A stretch of 64,000 nucleotides of DNA from Gemmobacter serpentinus. Its GTDB lineage: Bacteria > Pseudomonadota > Alphaproteobacteria > Rhodobacterales > Rhodobacteraceae. The translations under genes and the position numbers were made by a program. The notes under the pieces were generated by a model, which searched no databases, was not told the DNA's origin, and was given only the letters and a program-made list of their open reading frames with translations. Position 1 is the stretch's first letter; each line of letters opens with the position of its first letter. Below, in pieces: positions 39,205 through 49,303 of the stretch. Where the stretch lies: NCBI RefSeq assembly GCF_008973825.1, contig NZ_WCHR01000005.1, positions 297,271-361,270 on the forward strand, in the 5' to 3' direction.

Positions 39205-41172
39205 ATGATGCGCTGGCTGGTGCGTGTGCTGGCAACCCTTGTGGTGCTGTTGCTTCTTCTGGGCATCATGGTGGTGCTGATGCCCAAGGACCGGGTTCTG
39301 GCGCTGGCTGCTGATCGGTTCGAGGCCGCGACCGGGCGCAAGCTGGAGATCGGGTCGGGTGCCAAGGTCGCAATCTGGCCGGTGCTGGGGGTCTCGGCCG
39401 GGCCGGTGCGGCTGGCCAATGCCGCATGGGGCAGCGAGCCGGATATGCTGGTGGCCGACCGCATCGATATCGGGCTGAACCCGGTCGGGCTTTTGGACGG
39501 GCGGCTGATCATCACCGGGATCGAGCTTGCCAATCCCCGCCTACTGCTGGAGCGCGACAAGGACGGGCGCGGCAATTGGGTGATCCGGCCCTCTGCGTCT
39601 GAGGGTGAGGCGACCGAGGCAGAGACGCCCGAGACCAGCGGTTTCACCCTTGGCGCGCTGCGTATCCGCGACGGCAATCTGCGCTTCATCGATCATGGCA
39701 GCCAGGACCAGATCGAACTGAGCCGGATCGACCTTGCCACCGCCGTGCCGGACTTCGACGGCCCGGTTGACCTGACCTTGCGGGCGCTGATGCGCGGCCA
39801 ACCGCTGACCCTTGCGGCGCGCAGCGGCCATCTTTCGGCGCTGCTGGCCGGGCGCACGCAGGATCTGAGCCTTGATCTGGCGGCGGGCACCAATCGCGCC
39901 AGTTTTGTCGGCCGCGCTGCCCTGTCGCCCTTGATGGCCGAAGGGCGCATCGAAGCGCAACTGAACGACCGCCCCGCGCTGGCCGCGCTGATCGGGCAAT
40001 CCCTGCCGGATCTGCCGCAAGGCTTCGGCCGCGACAGCCTTGGCCTGATCGCGGAGGCCACGCTGACCGCCAAGGGCAGCCTGCATCTGCGCGAGGCCAC
40101 GGTGACCGCCGACGGGCGCGGTTTTGGGGCTGAGGCCGATTTCACCCCTGGTAGCCCGCGCCCCAAGCTGGTCGCGCGCATCGCGGGGGAAAGCCTGACC
40201 CTGCCCGTCTCCACCGCTGCGGATGGCAGCAGCGCCACGCCCGCGAAAGGCTGGTCCACCGACAAGATCGACGCCAGCGCGCTGAAGATGCTGGATGCCG
40301 AAATCGCCCTGTCCGCCGAAAACGTGCTGGCCGGGCCACTGGTTCTGGGCAAGACGCGCGCAAAGCTGGCGCTGGAAGATGGCCGCGCCGTGCTGACGCT
40401 GAGCGAGGCCGCGCTTTATGGCGGTCAGGCCAAAGGCATGGTGGTGCTGAATGCACGCAGCGGGTTGTCGGCCAGCGCCGATATCACTTTGGCGCAGGTT
40501 GATCTGCAATCGGCCCTTGCCGAACTTGCAGGCACCGCACGTCTGGCCGGGCGCGGTGATCTGCGATTGCGGCTTCTGGGGGTCGGCCCGTCGGTCGACG
40601 AGATGATCCGTGGCTTGAAAGGCGATTTTGCGTTGGATCTTGGCCGGGGCGAGATCATCGGGCTCGATATTGCCGGGATGCTGCGCACGATGGATCCGGG
40701 CTATGTCGGCGAAGGGCGCAAGACCATCTTTGACGGGCTGTCGCTGACGGCGGCCATCAGCGAGGGCGTGGCGCGCAGCGAGGATCTGAAGATCAGCGCC
40801 GCGCAGTTTCAGGCCGGTGGCAAGGGCCGGATCGATCTGGGCAAGCAAAGCGTGGATTACCGGCTGTTGCCACGGCTTGCGCCGAAATCCGACGGCAGCG
40901 GCGGGGTCGAGGTGCCGGTGCTCATCAAGGGACCGTGGCGATCGCCCAAGGTCCGGCTGGATCTGGAATGGCTGGCAAGCCAGCGCGCCAAAGCCGAAGC
41001 CGCGCGGGCAGAGGAACTGGCGAAACAGCGCCTGGAGGCCCTGGCGCAAGAGAAGCTCGGCGTCACCCGACAGGGCGAAGAGACGCTGGAGGATGCCGCC
41101 AAGCGCCGCGCGCGTGAGGCGATCGAGGCAGAAACCGGCCGCATCTTCGACCGTATCCTTCAGGGCAATTGA
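39205..41172 (+). CDS. AsmA-family membrane/periplasmic protein
   Basis: 655 aa. One N-terminal membrane segment (VRVLATLVVLLLLLGIMVVL), then the AsmA N-terminal pattern (DRFEAATGRKLEIGSGAKVA, NAAWGSEPDMLVADRIDIGL) and the AsmA-like C-terminal region (DLRLRLLGVGPSVDEMIRGL, KGDFALDLGRGEIIGLDIAG). AsmA proteins are bridge-like lipid-transport/outer-membrane assembly factors. The C-terminus is charged and helical (AKAEAARAEELAKQRLEALA), perhaps a coiled coil. ATG at 39205 or 39208 with AGGAG just upstream; the difference is one residue. Confidence 0.88.
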   Translation: MMRWLVRVLATLVVLLLLLGIMVVLMPKDRVLALAADRFEAATGRKLEIGSGAKVAIWPVLGVSAGPVRLANAAWGSEPDMLVADRIDIGLNPVGLLDGRLIITGIELANPRLLLERDKDGRGNWVIRPSASEGEATEAETPETSGFTLGALRIRDGNLRFIDHGSQDQIELSRIDLATAVPDFDGPVDLTLRALMRGQPLTLAARSGHLSALLAGRTQDLSLDLAAGTNRASFVGRAALSPLMAEGRIEAQLNDRPALAALIGQSLPDLPQGFGRDSLGLIAEATLTAKGSLHLREATVTADGRGFGAEADFTPGSPRPKLVARIAGESLTLPVSTAADGSSATPAKGWSTDKIDASALKMLDAEIALSAENVLAGPLVLGKTRAKLALEDGRAVLTLSEAALYGGQAKGMVVLNARSGLSASADITLAQVDLQSALAELAGTARLAGRGDLRLRLLGVGPSVDEMIRGLKGDFALDLGRGEIIGLDIAGMLRTMDPGYVGEGRKTIFDGLSLTAAISEGVARSEDLKISAAQFQAGGKGRIDLGKQSVDYRLLPRLAPKSDGSGGVEVPVLIKGPWRSPKVRLDLEWLASQRAKAEAARAEELAKQRLEALAQEKLGVTRQGEETLEDAAKRRAREAIEAETGRIFDRILQGN

Positions 41173-41178
41173 CCCCGA

Positions 41179-42309
41179 TCAGATCTGCCAAAGGCTGAGC
41201 GTATCCACCCCCACCCGGCGCGTTTCGATCAGGCGCAGCCGCGGGGCATCCCGCAATCTCGCAAGCGCCATGGTGCCAAGCGCCGCGCGCCCCTCTGCCC
41301 CGATCAATGCTCCGGCACCAAAATGCGCCAGTTGATCTACAAGACCCGCCCGGATCAGAGCGGCGGCGAGATCAGCACCGCCTTCGCAGAAAATCCGGGT
41401 CAGGCCGCGTGCGGCCAGTGCCTGCATCGTGGCCAAAAGATCGGCGTGACCGTCACGCGCGGGCACCTCGATCAGCTCGGCCCCCACCGCGATCCATGCC
41501 GCACGCGCCTCTGGCGCAGCATCCGACGTATGGATCAGCCAGACCGGCACGTTCCGCGCGCTGCGGCCAAGGCGGCTGTCGGGGCTGTGGCGCAAATGGC
41601 TGTCGATCACGATACGCAACGGCTGATGCACGGCCCCCATATCGCGCACGGTCAAATCGGGATCATCGGCCAAAGCAGTGCCCGAGCCCACCATGATCGC
41701 ATCATGCCCCATGCGCATGGCATGAACGCAGCGGCGGGCCTCGGCCCCGGTGATCCAGCGGCTTTCACCGCTTGCGGTGGCAATGCGACCATCCAGCGTG
41801 GTCGCAAGTTTCAGGGTGACAAAGGGCAGTCCCTGTTCGATCCGCTTCAGAAAGCCCGCATTCAACGCCCGCGCCTCTGGCCCGCAAATGCCTTCGGTCA
41901 CCGCAATTCCGGCATTCCGCAGCATGGCATGGCCACGCCCGGCCACGCGCGGATCGGGATCTGTCAGGGCCGTGACCACCCGCGTCACCCCGGCTTCGAT
42001 CAGGCCCTCGGCACAGGGCGGGGTCTTGCCGTGATGGGCGCAAGGTTCCAGCGTGACATAGGCGGTGGCCCCCCGCGCGGCGGCACCGGCCTGCGCCAGT
42101 GCCCGACGTTCGGCGTGGGGGCGACCACCCGGTTGGGTCCAGCCGCGCCCCACTATGCGGTCCCCACCGGCACCGCTGTTCACGATGACACAACCCACAG
42201 CCGGGTTGGGCCAGGTATTGCCAAGCCCGCGCGCAGCCAGCGAAAGGGCCACGCGCATCAGGGCTTCGTCTGTCGCCTTCTCGCTCACGCTTCGCTGGGG
42301 CCCGCTCAC
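41179..42309 (-). CDS. ribD: Bifunctional riboflavin biosynthesis deaminase/reductase
   Basis: 376 aa. The N-terminal deaminase has zinc ligands in HAE (His65, Glu67) and [11 protein letters not shown] (Cys90, Cys99); the C-terminal pyrimidine reductase begins near residue 160 ([17 protein letters not shown]) and includes [15 protein letters not shown]. Start is GTG at 42309, overlapping the nrdR stop in a GTGA. The first 11 codons derive from a 21-bp tandem duplication (42283-42324), so the N-terminus is recent. It ends 6 bp from the convergent asmA gene. Confidence 0.93.
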   Translation of the reverse strand: MSGPQRSVSEKATDEALMRVALSLAARGLGNTWPNPAVGCVIVNSGAGGDRIVGRGWTQPGGRPHAERRALAQAGAAARGATAYVTLEPCAHHGKTPPCAEGLIEAGVTRVVTALTDPDPRVAGRGHAMLRNAGIAVTEGICGPEARALNAGFLKRIEQGLPFVTLKLATTLDGRIATASGESRWITGAEARRCVHAMRMGHDAIMVGSGTALADDPDLTVRDMGAVHQPLRIVIDSHLRHSPDSRLGRSARNVPVWLIHTSDAAPEARAAWIAVGAELIEVPARDGHADLLATMQALAARGLTRIFCEGGADLAAALIRAGLVDQLAHFGAGALIGAEGRAALGTMALARLRDAPRLRLIETRRVGVDTLSLWQI

Positions 42310-42324
42310 TCTTCGCTGGGACCA
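42283..42324. repeat. 21-bp tandem duplication across the nrdR-ribD overlap
   Basis: Two adjacent 21-bp copies (42283-42303 and 42304-42324) both begin GCTCAC, share CTTCGCTGGG and differ at about four positions. It is in frame (7 residues) in ribD and makes the nrdR 3' end overlap ribD. Confidence 0.8.
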
Positions 42325-42776
42325 GTGGCCGGGCGCAGTTCGGAGACGAATTTGTCGAAATCATCCGCCGCCTGGAAGTTCTTGTAAACGCTGGCAAAGC
42401 GCACATAGGCAACGGTGTCGATCCGGGCCAGGCTTTCCATCACGATCTCGCCGATGGACCGCGAGGGGATGTCTGTCTCGCCCAGGGATTCCAGACGCCG
42501 CACGATACCCGAGATCATCTGGTCGATGCGTTCCGGGTCGATCGGGCGCTTTTGCATCGCGATGCGGATGGACCGTTCCAGCTTGTCACGGTCGAAATCC
42601 TCGCGCTTGCCGCTGGTCTTGATCACGATGAGATCGCGCAGCTGCACGCGCTCATAGGTCGTGAAACGGCCGCCGCAGGCCGGACAGAACCGCCGGCGGC
42701 GGATCGAGACGTGATCCTCCGCCGGACGGCTGTCTTTCACCTGGGTGTCGATATTGCCGCAGAATGGGCAGCGCAT
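42306..42776 (-). CDS. nrdR: Transcriptional repressor of ribonucleotide reductase genes
   Basis: 156 aa. N-terminal zinc ribbon with C3, C6, C31 and C34, then an ATP-cone (about 49-139) that senses ATP/dATP. First gene of the nrdR-ribD pair, as usual in alphaproteobacteria. ATG at 42776 ([10 protein letters not shown]) follows AAAGGGGGAC. The C-terminal residues ATGPSEE fall in the duplicated segment. Confidence 0.97.
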   Translation of the reverse strand: MRCPFCGNIDTQVKDSRPAEDHVSIRRRRFCPACGGRFTTYERVQLRDLIVIKTSGKREDFDRDKLERSIRIAMQKRPIDPERIDQMISGIVRRLESLGETDIPSRSIGEIVMESLARIDTVAYVRFASVYKNFQAADDFDKFVSELRPATGPSEE

Positions 42777-42842
42777 CGCCGTCCCCCTTTGTTTCTGTCT
42801 GTCTGCCTCGTTTGTCCGGGGTTCCTTGAGTATGGACCCCAG

Positions 42843-42851
42843 TTATCCACA
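42843..42851. promoter_or_regulatory. Perfect consensus DnaA box upstream of nrdR
   Basis: TTATCCACA, the E. coli consensus, 67 bp upstream of nrdR. A single box, so not an origin; DnaA control of nrd-related genes is known in other bacteria, but here it is inference and chance occurrence is possible. Confidence 0.4.
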
Positions 42852-42953
42852 GAGGCTAGCGCAGAAGCGCAGGTTTCGGCTAGGCGGAAAATCGCACCCC
42901 AGCATATAGCGTTCAAACTGTGGCGCGCGGGACTCAGACCGCGCTTTTGCGTC

Positions 42954-43334
42954 TCACTCGCGGATGCTGCGATTGCCCCAGCACAGTTGCTGGGCAAAGG
43001 CCACGCTGACGCTGCCATTATCCTCACCGACGATCAGCAGCCCGGTCTTGCCGGTGCTGGCCTCGGGCGACAGGGAAAAGCCGATGCCCTGCCCTGCGCG
43101 GCGCGGCGCGGCGGTTGCGCGCCAGATCCGATCCTGTTGCGACAGGCCCAGACGCTGCACGGCATAGCTGCCTGCGGCGCACCACGCCTCGGCGGCGGAA
43201 AGGCCGGGGCGCGCCTGCACCTCGAACTGGCCCGCCCCCTGCGGCTCCACCCTGAAGCCGTCACGGCTGGTCCAGGCCAGAAGCGGCGAGGCGGTCAGCA
43301 AAATGGCAGAGGCAGCGATGACAAGGCGAAACAT
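42954..43334 (-). CDS. Hypothetical exported protein with two cysteines
   Basis: 126 aa from ATG at 43334, which follows AAGGGATTG. Signal peptide MFRLVIAASAILLTASPLLA with cleavage near LLA-W. The mature part is small with two Cys (AEAWCAAGSY and QQLCWGNRSI) that could form one disulphide. No family recognised. A much longer frame to 43697 is open but lacks a start signal and coding character before the signal peptide. Confidence 0.65.
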   Translation of the reverse strand: MFRLVIAASAILLTASPLLAWTSRDGFRVEPQGAGQFEVQARPGLSAAEAWCAAGSYAVQRLGLSQQDRIWRATAAPRRAGQGIGFSLSPEASTGKTGLLIVGEDNGSVSVAFAQQLCWGNRSIRE

Positions 43335-43719
43335 GATGGCAATCCCTTTGGTTTGCCGCAGTCTACCCCGCCATGCCCTGCGGGAAAAGAGGCCGGGGCA
43401 TGTGCCGCGCGTGCATCGCATCAACGTGATGGACGCGGGCAGAGCGGGCCGGGAATCAGCCAAGCCGCTGCAGCGATTGTGACGGTATGGGACGGCGTTC
43501 TGGGGCCTGCATTTTGTCCGACAGGCCGACCCTGCAAGCCGCCGCGCCACAGCAAATGCGGCAGGGTTCAATGCGCGAAACCGCCGCAAAAACCCTGTGT
43601 CTTCGCGCATATCCCGTCGTTTGGCACCCTCGCGGCCCCCAAAACCGCCCATTATCGCCCGACCGGCCGCGGGCATCGCCTGGCACGCCACCGGCAAGAA
43701 TCTCGGTCTGCGACGGCGG
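43335..43719. other. Gene-free interval before the PHO box
   Basis: 385 bp between a hypothetical exported protein and the pst control region. Open frames here are chance frames of high-GC sequence; I see no further gene or strong hairpin. It would hold the promoter of the exported protein. Confidence 0.5.
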
Positions 43720-43759
43720 CTTTTACATTACTGTCACATAAATCTTGCATGACCGTCAC
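43720..43759 (+). promoter_or_regulatory. PHO-box candidate upstream of pstS
   Basis: CTTTTAC (43720) and CTGTCAC (43731) are 11 bp apart, the spacing of PhoB half-sites, followed by CTTGCAT (43744) and CCGTCAC (43753). The surroundings are AT-rich. Its place, 63 bp before pstS in a gene cluster ending in phoB, fits PhoB activation under phosphate limitation. Confidence 0.7.
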
Positions 43760-43821
43760 AACCGGCCGCTACCCCCTGCCAGCAAGGGCAACAGCCCGAC
43801 CGGACACAGATGGAGCACACC

Positions 43822-44877
43822 ATGTCTGCCATGAAATTCACCGTCTCCGCCATTGCCATGGTCGCCGCCTCGGCCACCGGCGCGATGGCCCGCGACAATA
43901 TCCAGATCGCGGGTTCCTCGACCGTTCTGCCCTACGCCACCATCGTGGCAGAGGCCTTCGGCGAGAACTTCGATTTCCCGACCCCGGTCGTGGAAGGTGG
44001 CGGATCTGGCGGCGGCCGCAAGAAACTTTGCGAAGGCGTGGGTGAAAACACCATCGACATCGCGAACTCCTCCTCGCGCATCAAGCAATCCGACATCGAC
44101 CTCTGCGCCACCAACGGCGTGAACGAGATCATGGAAGTCCGTATCGGCTATGACGGCATCGTCTTCGCCAGCGACATCAATGGCCCGGACTTCGCCCTGA
44201 CCCCGTCGGACGTCTATGCCGCCCTCGGCGCGACGGTCGCCAAGGACGGCGCTCTGGTTGCCAACCCGGCCAAGACCTGGGCTGACGCCAATGCGGCCCT
44301 GCCGGCACAACAGATCCTTGCCTTCATCCCGGGCACCAAACACGGCACGCGCGAAGTCTTCGACATCAAGTTGCTGGAAGAAGGCTGCAAGGCCACCGGC
44401 GCTTATGATCTGTTCATCGCGGCCTCGGCCGGTGCCGATGACGACGCCAAGAAAGAAGAAGCTGTCGCCAAATGTCTTGAGGTTCGCACCGACGGCGCGT
44501 CGGTCGATATCGACGGCGACTACACCGAGACGCTGGCCCGCATCGACGCCAACAAGAACGGCGTGGGCGTGTTCGGTCTGTCCTTCTATCAGAACAACAC
44601 CGACAAGCTGAAAGTCGCGACCATCGACGGCAAGATCCCCACCGTGGAATCGATCGCCGCCGGTGACTATCCGGTCTCGCGCCCGCTGTTCTTCTATGTG
44701 AAGAAAGCGCATATCGGCGTGATCCCGGGCCTGAAAGAATTCATCGAATTCTTCGTGTCCGACGATATGGCCGGCCCGGAAGGCCCGCTGGCGGCCTATG
44801 GTCTGGTGTCCGACCCGGAGCTGGCAAAGACCCAGGCAGACGTGGCTGGCGAAGTGCCGATGGGCCCGCTGAACTGA
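43822..44877 (+). CDS. pstS: Phosphate ABC transporter substrate-binding protein
   Basis: 351 aa with signal peptide ending AMA-RDN. Mature protein starts IQIAGSSTVLPYATIVAEAF; phosphate ligands lie in GSSTV and VVEGGGSGGGRK, and FIPGTKHGTREVFDIKLLEE follows. ATG at 43822 with GGAG upstream; Mets at 43810 and 43831 are alternatives. It is the longer alphaproteobacterial PstS type with a DIDGDYTETLARIDANKNG segment. Followed by a terminator hairpin before pstC. Confidence 0.94.
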   Translation: MSAMKFTVSAIAMVAASATGAMARDNIQIAGSSTVLPYATIVAEAFGENFDFPTPVVEGGGSGGGRKKLCEGVGENTIDIANSSSRIKQSDIDLCATNGVNEIMEVRIGYDGIVFASDINGPDFALTPSDVYAALGATVAKDGALVANPAKTWADANAALPAQQILAFIPGTKHGTREVFDIKLLEEGCKATGAYDLFIAASAGADDDAKKEEAVAKCLEVRTDGASVDIDGDYTETLARIDANKNGVGVFGLSFYQNNTDKLKVATIDGKIPTVESIAAGDYPVSRPLFFYVKKAHIGVIPGLKEFIEFFVSDDMAGPEGPLAAYGLVSDPELAKTQADVAGEVPMGPLN

Positions 44878-44891
44878 TCGCCTGAACAGGC

Positions 44892-44918
44892 AGGGGGCGC
44901 ACGGGCTGCGCCCCCTTT
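44892..44918 (+). terminator. Attenuator hairpin between pstS and pstC
   Basis: AGGGGGCGCA (44892-44901), 5-nt loop, TGCGCCCCCT (44907-44916), then TT: perfect 10-bp stem beginning 15 bases after the pstS stop. Confidence 0.75.
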
Positions 44919-44939
44919 CCTCATACGCGGAAGCGAGAC

Positions 44940-46400
44940 ATGAGCGTAGGACTGATATTGCTGATCGTGCTGGGCCTTGGGGTGCTCGGCTTTTTCATTG
45001 GGCGCCAACGGGCGCTTTCTGTCGCTGATGGCGAACCCCGCAACCTGCACTCGCTGCCCGGATATTACGGCTGGGAAGTGTTTCTCTTCGCGACAGTTCC
45101 GGCGCTTGTGCTGCTGGTCGCATGGCTTTTCATCCAACCCGTTGTGATTGAAAACCGCGTCTCTGCCATGCTCCCCGAGGCGGATATCGCCCAGGCGGGG
45201 TCGATCACGCTGGTGATGACCGATGTGCGCCGCATCGCACAGGGCCTGGATGCCGTGGCCAAGAAGGCCGGTCTGGATGAGGCCGGGATCAATGCCATGC
45301 GCGCAGATCTGACCGATATGCGCGGCCGTCTGGCCTCGGTCGGTGTGGCCATCGGTTCCAATGTCACGCCGTCGACGCTGGAGGCCGCCAAGGCATATCG
45401 CAATCTGAACAGCAGCTTTTCGCAGGTGAAGTCCATCGCTGTCGTGCTGACGGCTCTTGCGGGCTTTGCCTGGGCCTTGTTCCAGATCAACCCCGAGCAA
45501 CGCGCCCGCAATCTGGTGGAGCGCTTCACGCTGGTCCTGCTGGCCTCCAGCTCGTTGATCGCGGTCGCCACCACCTTCGGGATCGTCTTCTCGCTGGTGG
45601 CGGAAAGCATTCACTTCTTCAAGCTATACGACTTCAAGCAATTCTTCTTCTCGACCACCTGGAACCCGAAATTCGGGGGTGGGTCGGATCTGGGCATCTG
45701 GCCGCTGGTCTGGGGCACGCTCTATGTGTCCTTCATCGCGCTGATTGTCTCGGTGCCGATCGGGCTGATGGCGGCGATCTATCTGTCGGAATACGCCAAC
45801 AAGACGGTTCGCGCCTTCGCCAAACCGGCGATCGAGATCCTGGCCGGCATCCCGACCATCGTCTATGGCCTGTTCGCCCTCATCACCGTGGGCCCGTTCC
45901 TGCGGGACTGGTTCGCCCAGCCGATGGGCATGGGCAACTCGTCCTCCTCGGTGATGACCGCGGGCATCGTGATGGGCATCATGCTGATCCCCTTCGTCTC
46001 CTCGCTGTCGGATGACATCATCAACGCGGTGCCGCAATCGATGCGTGACGGCTCGTTCGGGCTGGGGGCCACCCATTCCGAAACCGTCAAGCAGGTCATC
46101 ATGCCCGCCGCGCTGCCCGGCATCGTCGGTGCCGTCCTGCTGGCTGCATCGCGCGCCATCGGCGAGACGATGATCGTGGTGATGGGCGCAGGGGCCGCTG
46201 CGAAGATGGACCTGAACCCCTTTGAGGCCATGACCACGATCACGGTGAAAATCGTGAGCCAGCTGACCGGCGATACCGAGTTCGCAAGCCCCGAGACCCT
46301 GGTGGCCTTCGCGCTTGGCCTGACGCTGTTCTGCTTCACCCTTGGCCTGAATGTCATCGCACTCGTGATCGTGCGCAAATACCGGGAACAATACGAATGA
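44940..46400 (+). CDS. pstC: Phosphate ABC transporter permease PstC
   Basis: 486 aa, longer than E. coli PstC because of an N-terminal region (about 200 residues) with two hydrophobic segments and a predicted periplasmic part. The permease core starts near FFFSTTWNPKFGGGSDLGIW, with LAGIPTIVYGLFALITVGPF and the EAA loop QSMRDGSFGLGATHSETVKQ. ATG at 44940 follows GGAAGCGAG. The stop overlaps the pstA start. Confidence 0.93.
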   Translation: MSVGLILLIVLGLGVLGFFIGRQRALSVADGEPRNLHSLPGYYGWEVFLFATVPALVLLVAWLFIQPVVIENRVSAMLPEADIAQAGSITLVMTDVRRIAQGLDAVAKKAGLDEAGINAMRADLTDMRGRLASVGVAIGSNVTPSTLEAAKAYRNLNSSFSQVKSIAVVLTALAGFAWALFQINPEQRARNLVERFTLVLLASSSLIAVATTFGIVFSLVAESIHFFKLYDFKQFFFSTTWNPKFGGGSDLGIWPLVWGTLYVSFIALIVSVPIGLMAAIYLSEYANKTVRAFAKPAIEILAGIPTIVYGLFALITVGPFLRDWFAQPMGMGNSSSSVMTAGIVMGIMLIPFVSSLSDDIINAVPQSMRDGSFGLGATHSETVKQVIMPAALPGIVGAVLLAASRAIGETMIVVMGAGAAAKMDLNPFEAMTTITVKIVSQLTGDTEFASPETLVAFALGLTLFCFTLGLNVIALVIVRKYREQYE

Positions 46401-47752
46401 GCGACGCAACCTCGCAAATGCCTGCGGCCGCGCGCCCGAAACATTCCCTGTTCGAGCCCGATGCCCGCACGCGCCGCCGCAATGCCGCCGAAACCCGGTT
46501 CCGTTTTTTCGGGGCCTCGGCCATCGTCGTCGCGGTGCTGGCGCTGGTGATCCTGCTGGCCTCGGTTCTGGGCAGCGGCCTTGGCGCCTTCCGCCAGACC
46601 TTCATCCATATCCCCATCACGCTGGATGCAACCGCCCTTGATAAAGGGGGGAACCGAAATCCCGAGGACATGAAGAAGGTCACCACCATTGGCTATGCCA
46701 AGATCTTGGAACAGGGGCTGAAGGCGGCCATCGCCGAAAAGGGCCTGACCGTCGATCCGGCGCTGACCGCCAAGCAGATCGCGGGCCTGATGTCGCAAGA
46801 TGCCGCCGCACAGCTGCGCAATCAGGTTCTCGCCGATCCCTCGCTGCTGGGGCAGACCATCGAGTTCAGCGCGCTGGCCAATGGTCGTGTCGACGGCTTC
46901 CTGAAGGGCCGCGTCACCCTGGAAAGCGCCGCGCGTGACAGCAATATCTCGCCCGCGCAGCTGAACCTTGTCAGCGAAATGAAGGATGCGGGCCTCGTCT
47001 CGCTGGATTTCAACCCGGCCTTCATCACCTCAGGCGATGCCTCCGAAGTCCGTCCCGAGGCCGCAGGGCTGGGCGTGGCCATCCTGGGCTCGGCCTATAT
47101 GATGCTGATCGTTCTGGTCCTGTCGCTGCCCATCGGTGTTGCCGCCTCGATCTACCTTGAGGAATTCGCGCCGAAGAACAAGCTGACCGACATGATCGAG
47201 GTGAACATCTCGAACCTGGCGGCGGTGCCTTCCATCGTCTTTGGTATCCTTGGCCTTGCGATCTTCATCAACTTCATGGGCCTGCCGCAATCGGCCCCCA
47301 TCGTCGGTGGTCTGGTCCTGACGCTGATGACGCTGCCGACCATCATCATCGCAACGCGCGCCGCCCTCAAGGCCGTGCCGCCCTCGATCCGTGATGCGGC
47401 CCTGGGTGTGGGTGCCTCCAAGATGCAGGCGATCTTCCACCACGCCCTGCCGCTGGCGATGCCGGGCATCCTGACCGGCACCATCATCGGTCTGGCGCAA
47501 GCCCTTGGCGAAACTGCCCCCCTGCTGCTGATCGGCATGGTGGCCTTCGTCCGCGAGACCCCCGGCGCACCGCCGGAAGGTTTCTTCGATCCCGCCTCGG
47601 CCCTGCCGGTGCAGGTCTACAACTTCACGCAGCGCGCAGATCCGGCCTTTGTCGAACGGGCATCCGGTGCCATCATCGTGCTGCTGGTCTTCCTTGTGAT
47701 CATGAACGCGGTCGCCATCATGCTGCGCCGCCGCTTCGAGCGCCGCTGGTAA
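46397..47752 (+). CDS. pstA: Phosphate ABC transporter permease PstA
   Basis: 451 aa, also with an extended periplasmic-like N-terminal half (residues 60-220). The permease core has [40 protein letters not shown] and [43 protein letters not shown] overlaps the pstC stop (ATGA), so both are coupled. Forms the channel with PstC. Confidence 0.93.
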   Translation: MSDATSQMPAAARPKHSLFEPDARTRRRNAAETRFRFFGASAIVVAVLALVILLASVLGSGLGAFRQTFIHIPITLDATALDKGGNRNPEDMKKVTTIGYAKILEQGLKAAIAEKGLTVDPALTAKQIAGLMSQDAAAQLRNQVLADPSLLGQTIEFSALANGRVDGFLKGRVTLESAARDSNISPAQLNLVSEMKDAGLVSLDFNPAFITSGDASEVRPEAAGLGVAILGSAYMMLIVLVLSLPIGVAASIYLEEFAPKNKLTDMIEVNISNLAAVPSIVFGILGLAIFINFMGLPQSAPIVGGLVLTLMTLPTIIIATRAALKAVPPSIRDAALGVGASKMQAIFHHALPLAMPGILTGTIIGLAQALGETAPLLLIGMVAFVRETPGAPPEGFFDPASALPVQVYNFTQRADPAFVERASGAIIVLLVFLVIMNAVAIMLRRRFERRW

Positions 47753-47765
47753 GGGGATTTCAGAA

Positions 47766-48563
47766 ATGAACGATATGAGAATTGTGGAGAGAGACGTGAC
47801 CGCCAGCAGCGCAAAAATGGCCGCCCGTGGTGTGCAGGTCTATTACGGCGAGAACCACGCGCTGAAGGATGTCGATATCGACATCCTCGACAAGACGGTC
47901 ACCGCCTTCATTGGCCCGTCGGGCTGTGGCAAATCGACCTTCCTGCGCTGCCTGAACCGGATGAACGACACCGTCGCCTCTGCCCGGGTTCTGGGGTCCA
48001 TCACGTTGGAAAACGAGGATATCTACGACAAGCGCGTGGATCCTGTGACCCTGCGCGCCAAGGTCGGCATGGTGTTCCAGAAGCCCAACCCCTTCCCAAA
48101 GTCGATCTATGACAATGTGGCCTACGGCCCCAAGATCCACGGCCTGACCCGCAACAAGGCGGAACTGGACGAGGTGGTCGAGAAATCGCTGCGCAAGGCC
48201 GCGATCTGGAACGAGGTGAAGGACCGTCTTGACGCGCCAGGCACCGGCCTTTCGGGTGGTCAGCAGCAGCGTCTGTGCATCGCCCGCGCCATTGCCACCT
48301 CGCCCGAGGTGCTGCTGATGGACGAGCCCTGCTCGGCACTGGACCCCATCGCCACCGCCCAGGTGGAAGAGCTGATCGACGAGCTGCGCAGCCAGTTCTC
48401 GGTCGTGATCGTCACCCATTCCATGCAACAGGCCGCACGGGTCAGCCAGCGCACCGCCTTCTTCCACCTTGGTAATCTGGTGGAATATGGCGAGACCGGC
48501 CAGATCTTCACCAATCCCAGCGATCCGCGCACTGAATCCTACATTACCGGCCGTATCGGCTGA
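47766..48563 (+). CDS. pstB: Phosphate ABC transporter ATP-binding protein PstB
   Basis: 265 aa. Walker [38 protein letters not shown], signature [14 protein letters not shown], Walker [17 protein letters not shown] and H-loop VTHSMQQA are intact, all typical of PstB. ATG at 47766 is the longest start; other Mets are close by. Lies 13 bp after pstA. Confidence 0.96.
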   Translation: MNDMRIVERDVTASSAKMAARGVQVYYGENHALKDVDIDILDKTVTAFIGPSGCGKSTFLRCLNRMNDTVASARVLGSITLENEDIYDKRVDPVTLRAKVGMVFQKPNPFPKSIYDNVAYGPKIHGLTRNKAELDEVVEKSLRKAAIWNEVKDRLDAPGTGLSGGQQQRLCIARAIATSPEVLLMDEPCSALDPIATAQVEELIDELRSQFSVVIVTHSMQQAARVSQRTAFFHLGNLVEYGETGQIFTNPSDPRTESYITGRIG

Positions 48564-48574
48564 GGGAGAGTTCC

Positions 48575-49300
48575 ATGCAGAACGAAAAACACATCGTCTC
48601 TTCCTTCGACCGCGATCTCGAAGGCGTGCAGGCCACGGTGATGAAGATGGGGGGGCTCGTCGAGGCGGCCCTTCTGGATGCGGCGCAGGCCCTGGATACC
48701 CGCGATGAGGAACTGGCGAACCGCGTCCGCGCCGGCGATGCCGCCATCGACGCGCTGGAGGATCAGGTGCAGTCGGAATGCGCCCGCCTGATCGCGCTGC
48801 GCGGCCCGACCGCCAGCGACCTGCGCACCGTGCTGACGGTGATGCGGATCGCGGCCAATCTGGAACGCTGCGGCGATTATGCCAAGAACCTGGCCAAACG
48901 GTCGGTCGTGCTGAACAGCATGGCGCAGATCGAAGGGGCCACCGGCTCCATCCGCCGGATGTGCCGCGCCGTGGTTCTGATGCTGAAGGACTCGCTCGAC
49001 GCCTATATCGCACGCGATACCAAGATGGCCGCCGATGTGCGCCAGCGCGACCACGAGATCGACCAGATGTATAATGGTCTGTTCCGGGAATTCCTGACCC
49101 ATATGCTGGAAGACACTCGCACCATCACACCCTGTATGCATCTGCATTTCATCGCCAAGAACATCGAGCGCGTGGGCGACCATGCGACCGGGATCGCGGA
49201 ACAGGTGATCTATCTGGTAGATGGCCGTCTGCCCGAGGAAGAACGTCCGAAGGAAAGCGGCCTGCGCGCGATGGTCTCTGCTTCGGAAGCCGAGGGCTGA
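48575..49300 (+). CDS. phoU: Phosphate transport/Pho regulon adaptor PhoU
   Basis: 241 aa, all-helical. Two PhoU repeats: the first with SFDRDLEGVQATVMKMGGLV and AANLERCGDYAKNLAKR, the second with HFIAKNIERVGDHATGIAEQ. The E/DxxxD metal-binding patterns in RCGDYAKN and RVGDHATG are kept. It links the Pst transporter to the sensor kinase and limits Pi uptake. 11 bp after pstB. Confidence 0.95.
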   Translation: MQNEKHIVSSFDRDLEGVQATVMKMGGLVEAALLDAAQALDTRDEELANRVRAGDAAIDALEDQVQSECARLIALRGPTASDLRTVLTVMRIAANLERCGDYAKNLAKRSVVLNSMAQIEGATGSIRRMCRAVVLMLKDSLDAYIARDTKMAADVRQRDHEIDQMYNGLFREFLTHMLEDTRTITPCMHLHFIAKNIERVGDHATGIAEQVIYLVDGRLPEEERPKESGLRAMVSASEAEG

Positions 49301-49303
49301 CAC

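Noticed and set aside
39541..41049. 502-aa minus-strand open frame
   Set aside because: Antisense of the asmA-like gene; no start signal or motifs.
42843..42851. Replication origin at the DnaA box
   Set aside because: A single box, no clustered boxes, no AT-rich unwinding region or dnaA/dnaN/parAB genes.
43335..43697. N-terminal extension of the exported protein at 42954
   Set aside because: A signal peptide and ribosome-binding site mark the start at 43334; upstream residues show no protein-like pattern.
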